DNA of 64,000 nucleotides from Cafeteria roenbergensis (taxonomy: Eukaryota > Sar > Bigyra > Bicosoecida > Cafeteriaceae): positions 62,001 to 126,000 of the forward strand of contig VLTN01000065.1 of NCBI GenBank assembly GCA_008330645.1. Direction: 5' to 3'. The first letter of the stretch is position 1. Each line of letters opens with the position of its first letter. Below are positions 20,801 to 26,764 of this stretch, in pieces. The translations under genes and the position numbers were made by a program. The notes under the pieces were generated by a model. It did not search any database, was not told the origin of the DNA, and saw nothing but the letters and a program-made list of their open reading frames with translations.

Positions 20801-22952
20801 TGGCCGCCACGTTGGACGAGTAGAACTGCACGGCTGGGTAGAGCTGGCGCGAACCAGAGACGTCGACGTCCCGGAAGCAGACGCCCTGGTCTTTGTCGTT
20901 GATTTTGTAGGAGATGGTGTGCGCCTCGCAGTCCAGAGTGATCTCGATAATGTCGCCCTGGTGGACGCGCTCCTTCGACCCGTCCACCGAGCCCGGGCCG
21001 TAGAGCTGGCCGTTGTAGCAGCGGTACATGTAGCCGATGTCACTGTACGAGGTAGAGGTGACGGGCCGGGGGCAAAAGCCGTAGGCGGAGCACTCGCCGC
21101 CGCCATGGTCCTCCTTGTTCAAGAAGCGAACCACGACCTTGCCCTTGCTCACGGGGTGGGCCACGAGGGCGACGCGGTTGCTGCCCGTGCTGGTGCGCAC
21201 GCTGGTCTCGCCGTCGCTCAGCGTGAGGTCGCTGGAGGACACCTCGGTGAGGGAGAGGTCGAACCGCGGCTTCACCGTGGCGGCGGAAGGGGTGCTATCC
21301 CCCCCGCCTGCTCCCGACAGGAGGGCGAGGCGCTCCTTGGCGCCCTTGCGCCCCTTGATCACCTCGAGGAGCAGGGCCTCGTTCGCGCTCATGGCGGCGG
21401 CGGGCGCGCCGTAGCACCAGTTGCTGCCGACGGCGCTGTCGCCGCTCGAGGCCGCGGCCCCGGAGGCGGCGGCTGCGGGGCCGGCTGCCTCAGCCGTCGG
21501 GTCCGGGAGGCTGAGCAGCGCCATCACGTGCCGAAGCACTGCAGGCAGCGCCGCGGAGGCGCCCACGAGCGATGCCGATGCCGCGAGGGCGATGCCGCCC
21601 ACTTCCTCGGCCTCGGCGCTTCCCGTGGGACCATATGCGGCCTTGGCGGCGGCTGCTGCCGTGCGCAGCAGCCAGGTCTGGATGTCGCCAACGACGGACA
21701 GCGCCGGGGTGTGGAGGGCCGCGGAGTTGGGCCTGGCGAGCACGAGCGACGCCATGTTGTAGGTAGAGTCCTCGTTCGACTCGTGCTTGCCGCGAAGCAC
21801 GAGCCGGACAGCGCAAGCGCGGGCAGAGCCGAGGGGGAGGGTCATGCTGCCGGGCTTGGCCTCGATGTCCTCCGCGTAGGTGACCCAGCGGGACGGCTGG
21901 CCCGTGAAGCGGGCCGTGGTGGCCTCCGGAGAGTCGCAGGCCGGGGCGGAGGAGGCCGAGGCCTCGCCGGTGCGCGCGCGGGCCTCGTTGTCGGCGTTGA
22001 CCGCGGCGATTGCAGCCGCCTCGGCGGCGGCGAACTCCACGGCCGGGCCGGTGTACACCTGCACGGAGAAGGTACCGGGCGCGGACTTCCAGTCGATGGT
22101 GACGGAGGACAGCGTCGCCACTTCGGGGAGGCGCACCGTGAAGACGGCGTCGCCAGCACTTGCGTCCAGGAACGTGCTGGAGCCTCCGAACGTGATCTTG
22201 GACGTCTCCCACCCCTCCTTCCCCGCGAAGAGGGCGTTGGGAGCGGAATCGGCGCCCTTGCTGGCGTGCACGAGAACGCCCTCTGCGAGGGAGCCCGGCG
22301 CGTCGTCCAGCGGGATGGGGATGACGGGGGGAGCCCTGGGCGGGCTCCAGTCGTCGTAGAGCTCCCCGGGGCGGTACTCGGCCACCATGGCGGCAAGGTC
22401 CTCCAGGGGCGGGCGAGCCTCCTCCAGGTCGTCCACGGGGCAGGTGCGCACGATGGAGGCGAGGGTCATGAGGACGAGCTCCTGAACCTGCTGTGGCTCG
22501 TCCGTGGGCGAGGCGGGCTTGGTGCGCATGGGGACGAAAGGCAGAGCGGCACCCTTTCGGGCGTGGTCCACAGCAGGCGCGACGGCGCTGCTGGCGGCGC
22601 GGCGGAGGGCCACCCATTCGGCAGCATCCGAGACTGGTCCCATCTCCACTGCGAGCCGCTCGATCAGCCGCATGAGCGTCTGGGGCTTGGCCTCCTCGCT
22701 CTCGCGAATGCCGGCGCCAAGCAGCCGCTCGAAATCGCTGCTGCGCGCAGCCAGGCGGTCCACGGCGTCCTGGGTGAGGCCAATGTCGCTAGTGGTCTTG
22801 GCTGCCGCCACGATGCTCTTGGGGAGCACGGCGCGCAGGAAGGAATCGTTGTCGAAGTTGTCGCACACGGCGGCGACGAGGCCCGGATCCTGGGCGGCCC
22901 GCTCAGCGAACGCCGACGCGGAGCCGCCTGGAGCGGCAGCGGCGGAGGCCAT
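2805..22952 (-). CDS. Giant HECT-type E3 ubiquitin ligase with SPRY and UBA-like domains
   Basis: One uninterrupted frame of 6,716 codons. The C-terminal HECT domain (about residues 6360-6715) is unmistakable: GEEGIDAGGVYREGL opens it, FLGRFMGLSLRH and NRVKWCDLVER lie in the middle, and PNAHTCFF near the end carries the ubiquitin-accepting Cys6683. Other parts, by rough position: a jelly-roll/F5-8C-like domain (223-411, tentative); a clear SPRY domain (about 560-725, with GDIIEITLD and LYPAVQFY); a UBA-like segment (797-846); a coiled coil (848-895); a second SPRY-like domain (about 4180-4305, LWSFGMVM to LFPAVALGNSGQKVRLV); a possible protease-associated fold (about 5700-5880); and long Ala/Ser/Glu-rich linkers over probable helical-repeat regions. 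HECTs of this size (HERC1, HERC2, HUWE1, HECTD4) are substrate-selecting ligases; I see no RCC1 repeats, so HECTD4/HERC1-like is only an architectural analogy. The start is the ATG at 22952 in strong context (caaccATGG); the frame runs 10 codons further, but with no ATG. Confidence 0.9.
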   Translation of the reverse strand: MASAAAAPGGSASAFAERAAQDPGLVAAVCDNFDNDSFLRAVLPKSIVAAAKTTSDIGLTQDAVDRLAARSSDFERLLGAGIRESEEAKPQTLMRLIERLAVEMGPVSDAAEWVALRRAASSAVAPAVDHARKGAALPFVPMRTKPASPTDEPQQVQELVLMTLASIVRTCPVDDLEEARPPLEDLAAMVAEYRPGELYDDWSPPRAPPVIPIPLDDAPGSLAEGVLVHASKGADSAPNALFAGKEGWETSKITFGGSSTFLDASAGDAVFTVRLPEVATLSSVTIDWKSAPGTFSVQVYTGPAVEFAAAEAAAIAAVNADNEARARTGEASASSAPACDSPEATTARFTGQPSRWVTYAEDIEAKPGSMTLPLGSARACAVRLVLRGKHESNEDSTYNMASLVLARPNSAALHTPALSVVGDIQTWLLRTAAAAAKAAYGPTGSAEAEEVGGIALAASASLVGASAALPAVLRHVMALLSLPDPTAEAAGPAAAASGAAASSGDSAVGSNWCYGAPAAAMSANEALLLEVIKGRKGAKERLALLSGAGGGDSTPSAATVKPRFDLSLTEVSSSDLTLSDGETSVRTSTGSNRVALVAHPVSKGKVVVRFLNKEDHGGGECSAYGFCPRPVTSTSYSDIGYMYRCYNGQLYGPGSVDGSKERVHQGDIIEITLDCEAHTISYKINDKDQGVCFRDVDVSGSRQLYPAVQFYSSNVAATCQQITVIPSAAELREAAKRKAAEAALAASKKGAAAELSPEEELAALIGGAVDAIDDAAAGPPPPGDAPVPPPGLPAKHDKEAVEARLPEGVLATLMGMTGAPFYVVAAAFDAAGGNADAAAGSLFDGGVDVAEQDEEHRRVVAEHERAVVEYQQKLNAYETAKAAYEAFKEERVRKIRQAASDASEQQTDSRPRMRDAVAILAAVDSLATVFCPADATSVAAARPGASGEASELARPASASRSSIPQVRAAKDAIDLEEPFCLLARSETFVLLAGLIRGVLPLVRGKRVVDPTPPLDAPASEQVAGAAMQVCIRALHLLRANLERLEQAHVDPADADIHVGGDSPTLAPVRALLADLMAPNGDASSSAGPAAASGAGGGLSSWPEGAFPSALQHAAVEVTEAGLGLLYGSAEERAALLSDLLHRHSAGQLSQLQEELLARCLNRFATPAGAASLLPPSLAAIFLSVRAFREREGIVLASQEAEDAAMVEAVRAEAQRAAKDPQTAGLLTSLFELVCSASARDIAAAAAVGSGAVDDAGAGGSCGLEVLSKALQLLSQFQRLLLSLVREELASAQDEADRVAAASAAKTLRSRGTFASGILADEEPATDAQGNAADEALVGPGWVPTSMLAQAPGCRLLVSYTHQLCGAARLVLRAAEGVSEALAVHATETVSGGFSRRQATAVALTSAVRRSVLSRLVAPFVSALEPLERQPWFVADVLPHLVVLVRDVDGLAAKLVPASASAARALASAHGVQFSAPPAGRGWEEPWVSPLGTDGSPHGALSGAASGSSAAAEGKAFASAVAAADASLGESKTDDAEEPPARQSRAASVASGGGSSSVSSDAGPGGIFGDYRASSVGSAADDADDDDDDAEIGMPDDEEAAWRPPEGQVLFKGFAAVGHDRPDLWLRLRFKKDPASAEAAAKRAAELAEALDKSKGKQKAAANAKAAAATDPFNGALFRVSGFGVCRAGPRRFSATGCATASGRMAVWLRFLPLPVDAVTGQRPPAPVLLVTGESAASTFVLSGQSIGGAIAAAGPWGGVAVADSALPPFPAQAALGSASAAAGGSGFELRRCDDAGELLEVPTSEAATGAGSPEAELLQKLKPSTAPASGARSADAARKAAAEEAAKEAKAARLAAMSATRAALGPSGRAPRHAVLAVQRLVTATAASMAAAIARGPRICFEEAALQPLFGSPVFAGGLPLAIVTGAGAPPPEGEVEAAGAAEPGASMPVLRPANSQAKAVKGSPAGLPLAWDAAFAAADAGKPQTPAQQLLALRDEAALADSVLDEDAWALGVCDFDGKDRTAPANRLLSWVMLAAADGSSGSGKKGATFPRVMVPAFLAAAKHAGGSILANLRNEVLPAVIAAFDSGKSAEDVAAEVECPAPLAEVWAEVKHLLSFLRAEQRAFKAKTAGDAGAKSGGGEEGVDSEGEAGAAAVASGRVAERRMRPKQPSSMKSLNVSTRSLALFLLAMRPARPSSGSSPDGGAADDAAAASSLAAPASARLLRRASSTRGAASGLSQMQARWASALPQPALRPLMQRWSSTGAGSDEEGSPKAGSSGGASSFVTMGLVARLTRVRSRRAAAAAAAGAAGSDSEGDDLLYTKRSPAQAAALLVIQALRTSFATPVPMLRRLLFWRLQRARARSFGLSALAELLSSATLPGPQADVLAAVRGGLVCETELKETAMRMRRRTAADAARRQVQIERDILTGAGTIGELVSNAARDETMAAEHGSESELDSDDSDTAGHVASRQRRLLRRRVVETLREGGSLGDVAAVLSGDVAGASGSASDGEADGAAEQWRTRHHYLAGLEGVPSALLNDVQLAHIRLLTRAGDMLGEAAAVGDTARALRACWAWATDLEPRDHEFLLRVGLLPALRRVYQGRGDLALASLSGHAEAVEDAPGALASEVGLAAVSAASAEGSGVAPDATAGPPRMLRFESSIGAKEAAAARAAAVLRATSLAGDGDPDSPLPSSGSVDGFGLNGPGAPPPLARLGSTGAQSGESLPAPKGAHGGDWRPWSVGAVRVALLNGDLSKRALVQHMQEAPDSWVTKGTSSFADHAEEAHYAGANDAWLRRRRLDGEPALTAAVTPTAELLTAYAAFGPETARATDAYFGTDASVASDESLAKRRSEREGSASKSGGSGPSDEALASTASERRLKLAGPGSAGLASSALNRSVRPARMLDTAADPVCFAEHSGHGEGRVKVSRPALVHGPLSGKEAVFCDKAEGFAMESLPSSWADCERRNHIHLVRGCHATAKLGKKARLTLRLTVPSRVFVFVPNGLSTLPDWLSARFERAKAVTFPLKTPSSSKRVFECFASKVLFVPEADATATSGYAEVVLGGAQINRTANSSSSEPDKLPFVVFVESFPRACLTDLIRISEAPAEADTGILERVDPPRAPEGLLRRATGTLFRLLCATGVGGTAGLRLREGDSGEGSSESKGADAARVDISHGVGRVPASQTWRYSLQLQQVAFSLQREVLELSAAAMASGAAAATSLCAAASTEDATSDPGAATVDTIEAESSAVAQLNFLSSVADTRAAKLYLTTPPFLATMLSCLRFGSPRVRQSVLAILGALGESLPVRPLEVVMSRVFAPEDCARWSALAEGSVVGEGFVFAGMLLELCSASACAALGLPPPREMGQPEGEDAAGAAVRAAAASGSLAPDSDAARAVAGDCLWAASGFGSGDARLAVACDAVTLLRTLVRSDASPWHKPLVDVITAAVTGAAGLDAHSVGFPGGFNNAARVLGSLAVLGGHVEVARRGGKALVGRDGLAARIVEMPFGSQQVRVVFSDDVTASPQPCDPRQLAPVPVVDAPVRAFAPAARELLAAMESIMEVCNRVASTGATGGAAFFWASRLRASVVGALAQTLQSRRAVRTALGQASLTDALFSLALQPISRRGGANGGCEATAGFVTALGLRNRLTVVESRLAEARTLELVADASAKDELSALALKAIGSPESLATADTAGATAAAEAGFARAAAAASDALPGGLDPAAAAELAHATKLPISVALQAWALLSGRVRTSSDAEERKEADAADEGKEAERFVPAVPSYDEVRDLGRIILMQWPQRLPMGSFQGEWQLSSEDAADVLASASGPPGSGEAARSLVRAKSAAADAPEDASAGSGAAFDLASLLPESAPLGCVATAATIKVVLQPAAQLSSTAGAVTKDTSALPKTPEDALAVTKDSAAIVGKVIYSPRRLAWDPSSAESDSVWVADVVASMVAPPRGKSASRMFLRVLEWHCSGGLHWPPAWTSGAGEKGWAGDRCGDSKEKDAESDDSDASDSDGDGGEKGGVAAPAPVEGEHFLLEITDAAAGEARISHSRWSRRARRGAMEVSATEAIEPVPVHLQATETTLPPRPSDSDLLRLVAGPAGSKKKAKSAASLMSDDGGSGVAPVEEARNRLGLATAWNTGAPAYSLKPLVVGGGASGVGKVVVPDGWTAEEVEWARSGWAGVRRAEWDVITSSSSLWSFGMVMPERAAKDSDYVGSDTRSWGMLNDGRRGHDGGWRPILPGRSSGDYIPDKTRIIVTHYPDGRITVQLSCHAGEEFELGRHDKPLFPAVALGNSGQKVRLVRTVPPMAFDESKCPPVTSDSSSTTLAERPIASSLTVKDGVVSVPGGFVSGANASPTLRLPVHFETLDDSAPPVKLSETLQAFEPMAKAGASPAWIGECLSRAGCSDKEKDKFFRATTAPIPGPAREPATLEELHAKADAAGVAFDPAAAAASAVPLVVGSGATAAAAAAAAATADGVTLRGKAYPASGVVALRPPALAPMSASMAAAADIDTSGVGGAVAAMLTGMAPEPPAPTSNNSSPAAEAAASGGAIERSKIIAAAKARAAAGFAVAPGARTSSTIALDQRFALFSAVVTLADDGLADSGSSSRSGKAKGASSRLARPVVFEAIADGRVVWRSRPLCDPRESDTCSVPVFSTSALRLSVRAASANEVLDSETRIMGSLAAASQGKDATAPWEGIAPPPATDGLPVEAATAVWLFPQLSGAGAATLPPGAALAVIEPEEAAGCKAPSLEDELAELSKAKASGSKSGSSSSDSMHRRITGRHHPFGNSASGLRALPIVTYAPLAAAGGQTAAAASAAGAGNEEAADAAADAPVQPIPAPSLRVLVLDPDTGLRLPRHVPVSMLAAVETIYGSQLSNPSALRRDAAWSCDALASLEARAALRFVVVGAAAAASDWLEERSGGAAKASSASSAAGDKQDDLSAPPATANGPALLSALSSAGEALDPSTCLEAAGGARRIVALLRLAAANDEEFRQAAKASDGGGEDDDEEEAEEDDATALVATAAVAQGPDGAPAGAVRALRAGIRALVNAEREVSLSSVPVASAAAAAGSLAAAPLLSELVRQTTGTFSACSTVPPAQLVESLHPHPVGVEHCGTVGHPSRGAIAITMDPRTGLLEGATLEFFASSRMADADRILAVTGRAQAGEDAASTEGRSRADLARLVDAFEATLPLPPAGGSDEKDAPATVTVSPAHEHLVSVPGADGAESAAGKPAWRVRISAPAGQVWWRFRCPTVGDAPADATAAGGTPTKLEPATGTSSVASASVASTAAPKAWGFRFAAQVQVAEWQSEAHVEAPSLAFATWLLGFLLSAGLKVPRGALHSQAMVDALQLCLRRRGGVFGPTQHRIVSLLSRLVAAPGMFVRIPDLGALDNIERRVLAKAATKVSAALAAAKRSGRRSRSGDSSQNAIPSPMLRMMELFVARRAAQEAFEEAERARQEALEKRGSGVALAFSAPGLTGDDFATGGIFGSSSNNGGPSGSVLSTVGIKAPSSLDESEYSALKDTFRALPGIDSSTDLDGLDTFWSAEIMGSSEKTACSHPSITLRELLDAERDPEAVAMAATAMLIARGGNPLAGGKPMTDLDAAVDVHDMLWLAAMGTSDESLMRRVTDCVRPLTSLLGDSSDADRDAVRSSGTVLGMPLGDFDCIRGVCDVCTVRKPWHDAVSSAARPAATAVSESDGAEGCGKSIGELAIIRVVRPAGMAAVHEARVLHMPSKDRAAETKARLAPTAAIDRLPKGTSAVAMLDDAEAASGEAIAAAIKAAVAAGAVAALVPASTAMPVPEPPVAATAAADEDEDNNDAPPAAAAAAADADATAAKAAAFELAKATSAAAGLASVSVPVFVLSEAVAATLRRAIASDAELSATASVADDEDADGAPTEAAAAAAAPAPAGGAGAAEAAASSAAGGASPLAGSFASSAMAARLMGRVTTRRAMRQAASRAMGGSVDSSAVAGADSVSAFRDLVASGGFGAGAARVKAELPKEPKTLMARMLVVNALADTLLRGTRPPDALFAAVWLRAVGMRPVRETSHPFDPKASLRGSVTILGASAVGVTLHPRCSLPAGCALVLTDARGVVTRCEGVGPSATPSGSSSHADACKRWPTKMPSMAGPTISYDIEVPEGMTEVDAHAWGVAFTLNGEKSLSGSRQKALVAAHEHELGFALRGITQGWTPVKDSDLCRLARQACQRVNSGDSGSKGKSKKSSSVTPTTMDLADLCVATPSEALRFQALDSMPVLHLRMRLELLRAFNAALAPCLPAFALNASRPWTTGYKLRALSHCIFLDVKRDVLKSWLSATEVHSTSMPTLRLNNFKETAAEASGDTSLENGGIFVQAFECFRSVSPSGFRGLVDESNKKVFEVKFEGEEGIDAGGVYREGLTRIVESAFSPHLSLLVATPNNLRSEGEGSNAFVPNSAHDTPRATEMMQFLGRFMGLSLRHESCLPFEFPSIVWRRLLGQAPTFSDFAGLDVAAAAAVSSIRHCDRSISPDGHVQAAITSDEDFAAAFPGLRFTTTLTSGKTVDLIPDGASTAVTFSNRVKWCDLVERTRLREFDRHIASMRVGLGQVVPLRALALFTFDELESLVCGSAIIDIAVLKKHTDYSGYSASSETVKLFWKVFESLTDEERSQYVRFSWGRSRLPADGQTWTHRHSLNRTGGGSRRALPNAHTCFFTTDLPDYTTEEDMRWGLLTAIHYGGGLLQG

Positions 22953-23713
22953 GGTTGCACGACCCAAGAACTGTGCAGGCAACGTGACAGCGCGAGGGCA
23001 CAGGCTTGGGGGGTCAATGTGAGGCTATGCCGGCCGGGGACGGGCGGCGAGGCCGAATCAAGGCGCAAGGCCGGAAAAGTCCACTGGACTGACGGCGCCA
23101 CTGCAGCACGGCCCCTGGAGGCACGCGCGCGGCCACATCAGCCGAGCGCACACAGTTGACGCATGCGCACTCGCGTGCGCGGCCGCGGGCAGTGTTTCCG
23201 GAGGGGCGGGCGCAACACGCGGCAGCAAAGCCGGGCGCGGCCACGAAGCGCAGCGCCGCTCACGCTCCGCTTGCAAGGGGGGGTTGGTCTGGGCCGACTG
23301 CTGGCGGGTTGAACCGAGCAGCAGGGCTTGAGATCAGCGGGGGCGAAAGCTTGCGCTCCTGCCTCCGGATCGGGGTGCCGGCGGCCTCGGGCGATCCGCG
23401 CGAGTTCTGGGCTGAGACGAGCAGGGACAGTCTCGGAATGCCGCGGCTCTGCCAATCAGCCGAGCACGACGCAGGCGCGGTGGGGCGGGATGCCGCCGTT
23501 CGAGCGCCCGATTGCGCGAGCATTGTTTCAGGGGGCGTCGGGAGGCGACACGAGCGGCGCTGCGAGAGCGAGGCCTCGTGGGCTGCGGCAGGCGAGCCCG
23601 AACCGACGGCGCGCGCCGGAGTTGGGCTGGCAACGCGATGAAGGGGCGAGGCGCGGGCGCACACACGCAACGACTGGACAGGTATCAAGGGAGGGCGGGT
23701 CTCTCGATGCCGA
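22953..23713. other. Intergenic region upstream of the HECT gene
   Basis: These 761 bases lie between the 3' end of the amidotransferase gene and the start of the HECT gene, both on the minus strand. They must contain the HECT promoter and the amidotransferase 3' end. Several open frames cross the region on both strands, but all are Arg/Pro/Ala-rich GC artefacts without recognisable domains. I see no RNA gene or repeat. Confidence 0.5.
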
Positions 23714-24748
23714 TCAGGCCACGTCTCGCCGAAGGAAGCGGTTTGCGATCTCAAGCACGGCCCAGTCGTGGAGCGCGCACTCCGGCACCTGCTCTGCCGT
23801 CAGCCGCTCCTTCAGGCCTGTCTCGATGCGGTCAAGCACGCCGGGCAAGATTTTCGAGTGCAGCTCGCGCCTGAGGAACTCGGGGTGGCCCTGCACCGTG
23901 AGCGCCCGGAACGACGCCCAGTCTGGCTCCTCGCCGGCGTCGGTGGCAGCTCGGGCGGCCGCTGCCGCTGCCGCTGACGGTGCCACCAGGGTCATCTCGA
24001 AGGGCACCTTGTCGGAGGATGCCAGCGTCAAGGCGGAGGGCGGCTTCTCCAGGACCTCGTCCTCGTGGGCCTTGAGCAGCGTCAGAAACGGGGTTCCCGC
24101 GGAGGCGGCGGCGGCGGCTGCGGCTGAGCCCGGGCCAGGCGGGGTCGCGTGCCTGCCGTCAGCGAATGGGCTCGGCGACCCGTTGACGGTCGACTCGAAG
24201 CCGGCGCGTCGAACGACCACCTTGGGCGGGCCAGCGCTTCCCTCGGGGGCACGGGAGAGCTCTGCGATGCCGCGCGCCCAGGGCATGGCAGCGAAGAGCG
24301 GCCGCGGTTCGATGCGCTCCTCGTCGAACCGGAAGCCGCCAGCGGCCAAGCGGCCCACCCTGCCGCCCAGCGCCTGAGACAGCAGCTGGTGGCCGAAGCA
24401 CACTGCGAACACCCGTGTGCGGCACGCCGGGTCCTCGACGACGGTGCGCAACCAGCTGCTCGTGGCGTGCACCCACGGCGCGTCCAGTGTGGCCGAGTAG
24501 TGCGACCCTGTGACGACCACAGCGTCCGGGCGCAGGTCCCGGTCCGGGAGCTCGCCCCTCGGCGGCGAGCACCACGACCAGCTCTCCCCCGGGCGCTGGA
24601 ATCGGTCGATGAAGAGATTCTCAGACCCCTTCCACTCGTCCGCGTCCTCGCAGTTGATGACGAGGCCCGAGAACGCGCGGAGCGGCGCAGCAGCGGAGAT
24701 GGCGGCCGCGTGAGAGGCGCGCCCGCACCGAACTACCGCGCCCAGCAT
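23714..24748 (-). CDS. Class I glutamine amidotransferase-like protein (gamma-glutamyl peptidase type)
   Basis: A 344-residue product with a class I GATase fold. Seen: the nucleophile elbow VFAVCFGHQLLSQALGG with Cys117, and the His-Glu pair in LTVQGHPEF (His288, Glu290), completing the Cys-His-Glu triad. The stretches DAVVVTGSHYSA and LLKAHEDEVLEKPP match the plant gamma-glutamyl peptidase (GGP1) and GMP-synthase-amidotransferase-like family, in which an ammonia-using synthase partner is absent and the domain hydrolyses gamma-glutamyl bonds such as those of glutathione conjugates. The protein is about 90 residues longer than plant GGP1 because of Ala/Ser/Gly-rich insertions between the elbow and the His motif. 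The ATG at 24748 (MLGAVV) is preferred; the frame runs 41 codons further upstream with low-complexity sequence. It is divergent from the SNARE gene, with 181 bases between starts. The substrate is inferred only from family resemblance. Confidence 0.8.
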   Translation of the reverse strand: MLGAVVRCGRASHAAAISAAAPLRAFSGLVINCEDADEWKGSENLFIDRFQRPGESWSWCSPPRGELPDRDLRPDAVVVTGSHYSATLDAPWVHATSSWLRTVVEDPACRTRVFAVCFGHQLLSQALGGRVGRLAAGGFRFDEERIEPRPLFAAMPWARGIAELSRAPEGSAGPPKVVVRRAGFESTVNGSPSPFADGRHATPPGPGSAAAAAAASAGTPFLTLLKAHEDEVLEKPPSALTLASSDKVPFEMTLVAPSAAAAAAARAATDAGEEPDWASFRALTVQGHPEFLRRELHSKILPGVLDRIETGLKERLTAEQVPECALHDWAVLEIANRFLRRDVA

Positions 24749-24929
24749 CACCAAGCGAGCACTGTGCGGGCACTGTCCTCGGGTTGCAGGCCCGCCGCCC
24801 CCGTTGTGCTCCGCGGGCGCCCCTGTCGCGCCTCCGGCAGAGCTGGGACCGCAAGCAGCGCCCGCTGCCAAGCCGCCGGCGCTCCACTCGCAGCAGCTGA
24901 CACAGCCGTCCAGGCACGGTCAGGCGCGG

Positions 24930-26510
24930 ATGGCAGTGAGAATGGGCGCTCTTTGGCCTCGTGGGCGTGGCTTGGTTTGTGCTCGTCGTCGCGGGCCGCT
25001 TCGAGCCGACTGCGCCTGACCGACCGTCTCCCTGTGCGCCAGGCAATCTCGCAGGCTGCCGGCCCTGAGGACTGGACATCGCTGCGGCGCCGCGCACGAA
25101 TGGCCGAGGCCCGCGTGGAGCAGGCGCTGCGCGCGTACGAGGCGCTCCCGCCGGTGACCGGCTCAAGCGGGAGTGAGCTGCACCGCGCCCGTCGTGGCCC
25201 GGACGACAGTTTCCTGGCAATGCTCGCCGGCCGTCACAATCTGCGCCCTGCTCGAGCAATGGCACCTCGCAGGCCTGCCACCGGATGTGGACGAGAAGGA
25301 AAAGGAGGCGGCAAGCTGGGCTGCTGCTCAGGTCGAGGACGTGAGGCTGCCCAGCGCGATTGCGCTTGTGCACGCGTTTGCGCGCTCATCCACGCCCGGC
25401 GCCTTGTGTCTCATGAGAACGACTGGATGCGTGTGTGCCTGTTTCGCTTGCTGCATACCCCAGTTTCGTCACATCTACGAGGCCTTGAGGCAACACCCCG
25501 AAGCGGGAAGCGCTGCGAATGCGCGGTTCTTGTCGGTGAGTCAGGGCTGCCGGTGCCGATCTCCGACTGCTCCACTTGCCCTGGGATGCCGGCGAGGGGT
25601 TGTTGCCAGTTGTGGGTGACCGGGCAGGAGCAAGCATCGCTTGTGGGGACGCCGGGATCGGGCACGGAGCAAGCCGGCGAACCGTGCGAGCCACGGAGTG
25701 TGCTCCCGCTGCGCTGGCCACGACGCAGAGGACCGGATCTGCGCTCACAAGCCTGACCCAGCGGCAGCAGTCGCTGCACGCGGCGTACGAGAGGAGACGA
25801 GAGCGGGACAGCCTCTTCACGAGCAGGCGGTGAGCGCGGCAAGGTGGCGGCGGCTGCTCCGCACGGGGCCGGCTGGGCCATGCATGGTGGGCTCTCGGCG
25901 TGCACGATGGCTGGCTGGGGAGTAGAATCAGCCGGGCTGCTTTGTTCAACGGCCCGCGAGATGGGCTCTCCAGTCGCTGTTTGCTTTCTGCTGGCGGTGC
26001 TCGTGCTCGGGGAGACTTGGTTGCATGCAGAGCGGGCGCGGGCGACGCGCAAGACCTACATGCGGCAATGGCAGGCGAGCGGTCGCATTTGACAGGGACC
26101 AACCGCGAAATGGACGAGCTTCTCAAGTGAGCCCCAGGCTAGCGCCAGATGCGCCGCCGAAAAAGCAAGGCTCTGGGGATGCGCAGACTCCTGCTCGCCT
26201 CTCGAAGGAAATTCACGCAAGCGCGCGTGCTCGCTGGAGTGCCGGGCGCCTCCTCTTCCCTCGCAGGGGCATGGACGCAACGTCCAGCCGGCTCGCCGAC
26301 GACAACGCGTCACTTGAGCGATCCAGGTCCACAACTGAGCGGTACCTTGCGAAACTGCCCGTGGTTGGTGACCTGATCGGGTCCATCCGGGACCGCCGCA
26401 AGCGAAGCCAGCTGATTCTTGCGGCTGTCATCGCGGCTGTCGTGTGCTTCTTCTTGTGGTTCCTTGTGCTGCGCCACATGCCGTCGTCCTCCACACCTGC
26501 GGAGGAGTGA
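24930..26510 (+). CDS. GOSR1: Golgi SNARE GOS1/GOSR1-like (seven exons)
   Basis: Model: join(24930..24935, 25055..25172, 25273..25340, 25464..25535, 25762..25829, 26031..26126, 26267..26510), 223 residues. The family (GOS28/Gos1) is a Qb-SNARE acting in ER-Golgi and intra-Golgi fusion. Seen: an N-terminal helix after DWTSLRRRARMAEARV, as in plant GOS1 (SWDELRKQARKIE); the RERDSLF segment matching the family's RERxxL; the SNARE motif from GERSHLTGTNREMDELLK; the signature LPVVGDLIGSIRDRRKRSQLIL just before the anchor; and a C-terminal membrane anchor (about residues 192-211) with a short lumenal tail. At the zero layer the expected Gln is Asp (Asp156). Exon 1 is only ATGGCA, followed at once by GTGAGA. 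Exons 2, 6 and 7 are well supported; exons 3-5 are chosen from splice consensus, phase and length, and one might be wrong. Confidence 0.83.
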
Positions 26511-26764
26511 CGGAAGCGCAGAGCTGCATCTATGAAATGTGCATTTTGCAAGTTGTTGCGTGGCGCTATGCCCTCTGGCCTGCTCGCTGGTGCAGTCGAA
26601 CCGACGAAACGGCACGGTTTGGGGCTGCCGCGTCCGGCCGGCTGGCAGTTGCTGCTTGAGAGCCTGCAGAGCAGGATTGAAACTCAAACGCCACGGCGGC
26701 CCTCACCGAGGCTGGCGCGCGCTGCCCGGCCCTTCGGACCGCTGAGGCTGACGGCGGCCCGGCT

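Noticed and set aside
22953-22982. Upstream extension of the HECT protein by ten residues
   Set aside because: The first codon of the extension is TTG; the ATG at 22952 has a strong eukaryotic context.
24149-25054. Long plus-strand frame leading into the SNARE second exon
   Set aside because: It is antisense to the amidotransferase over most of its length and has no ATG close to the conserved SNARE helix.
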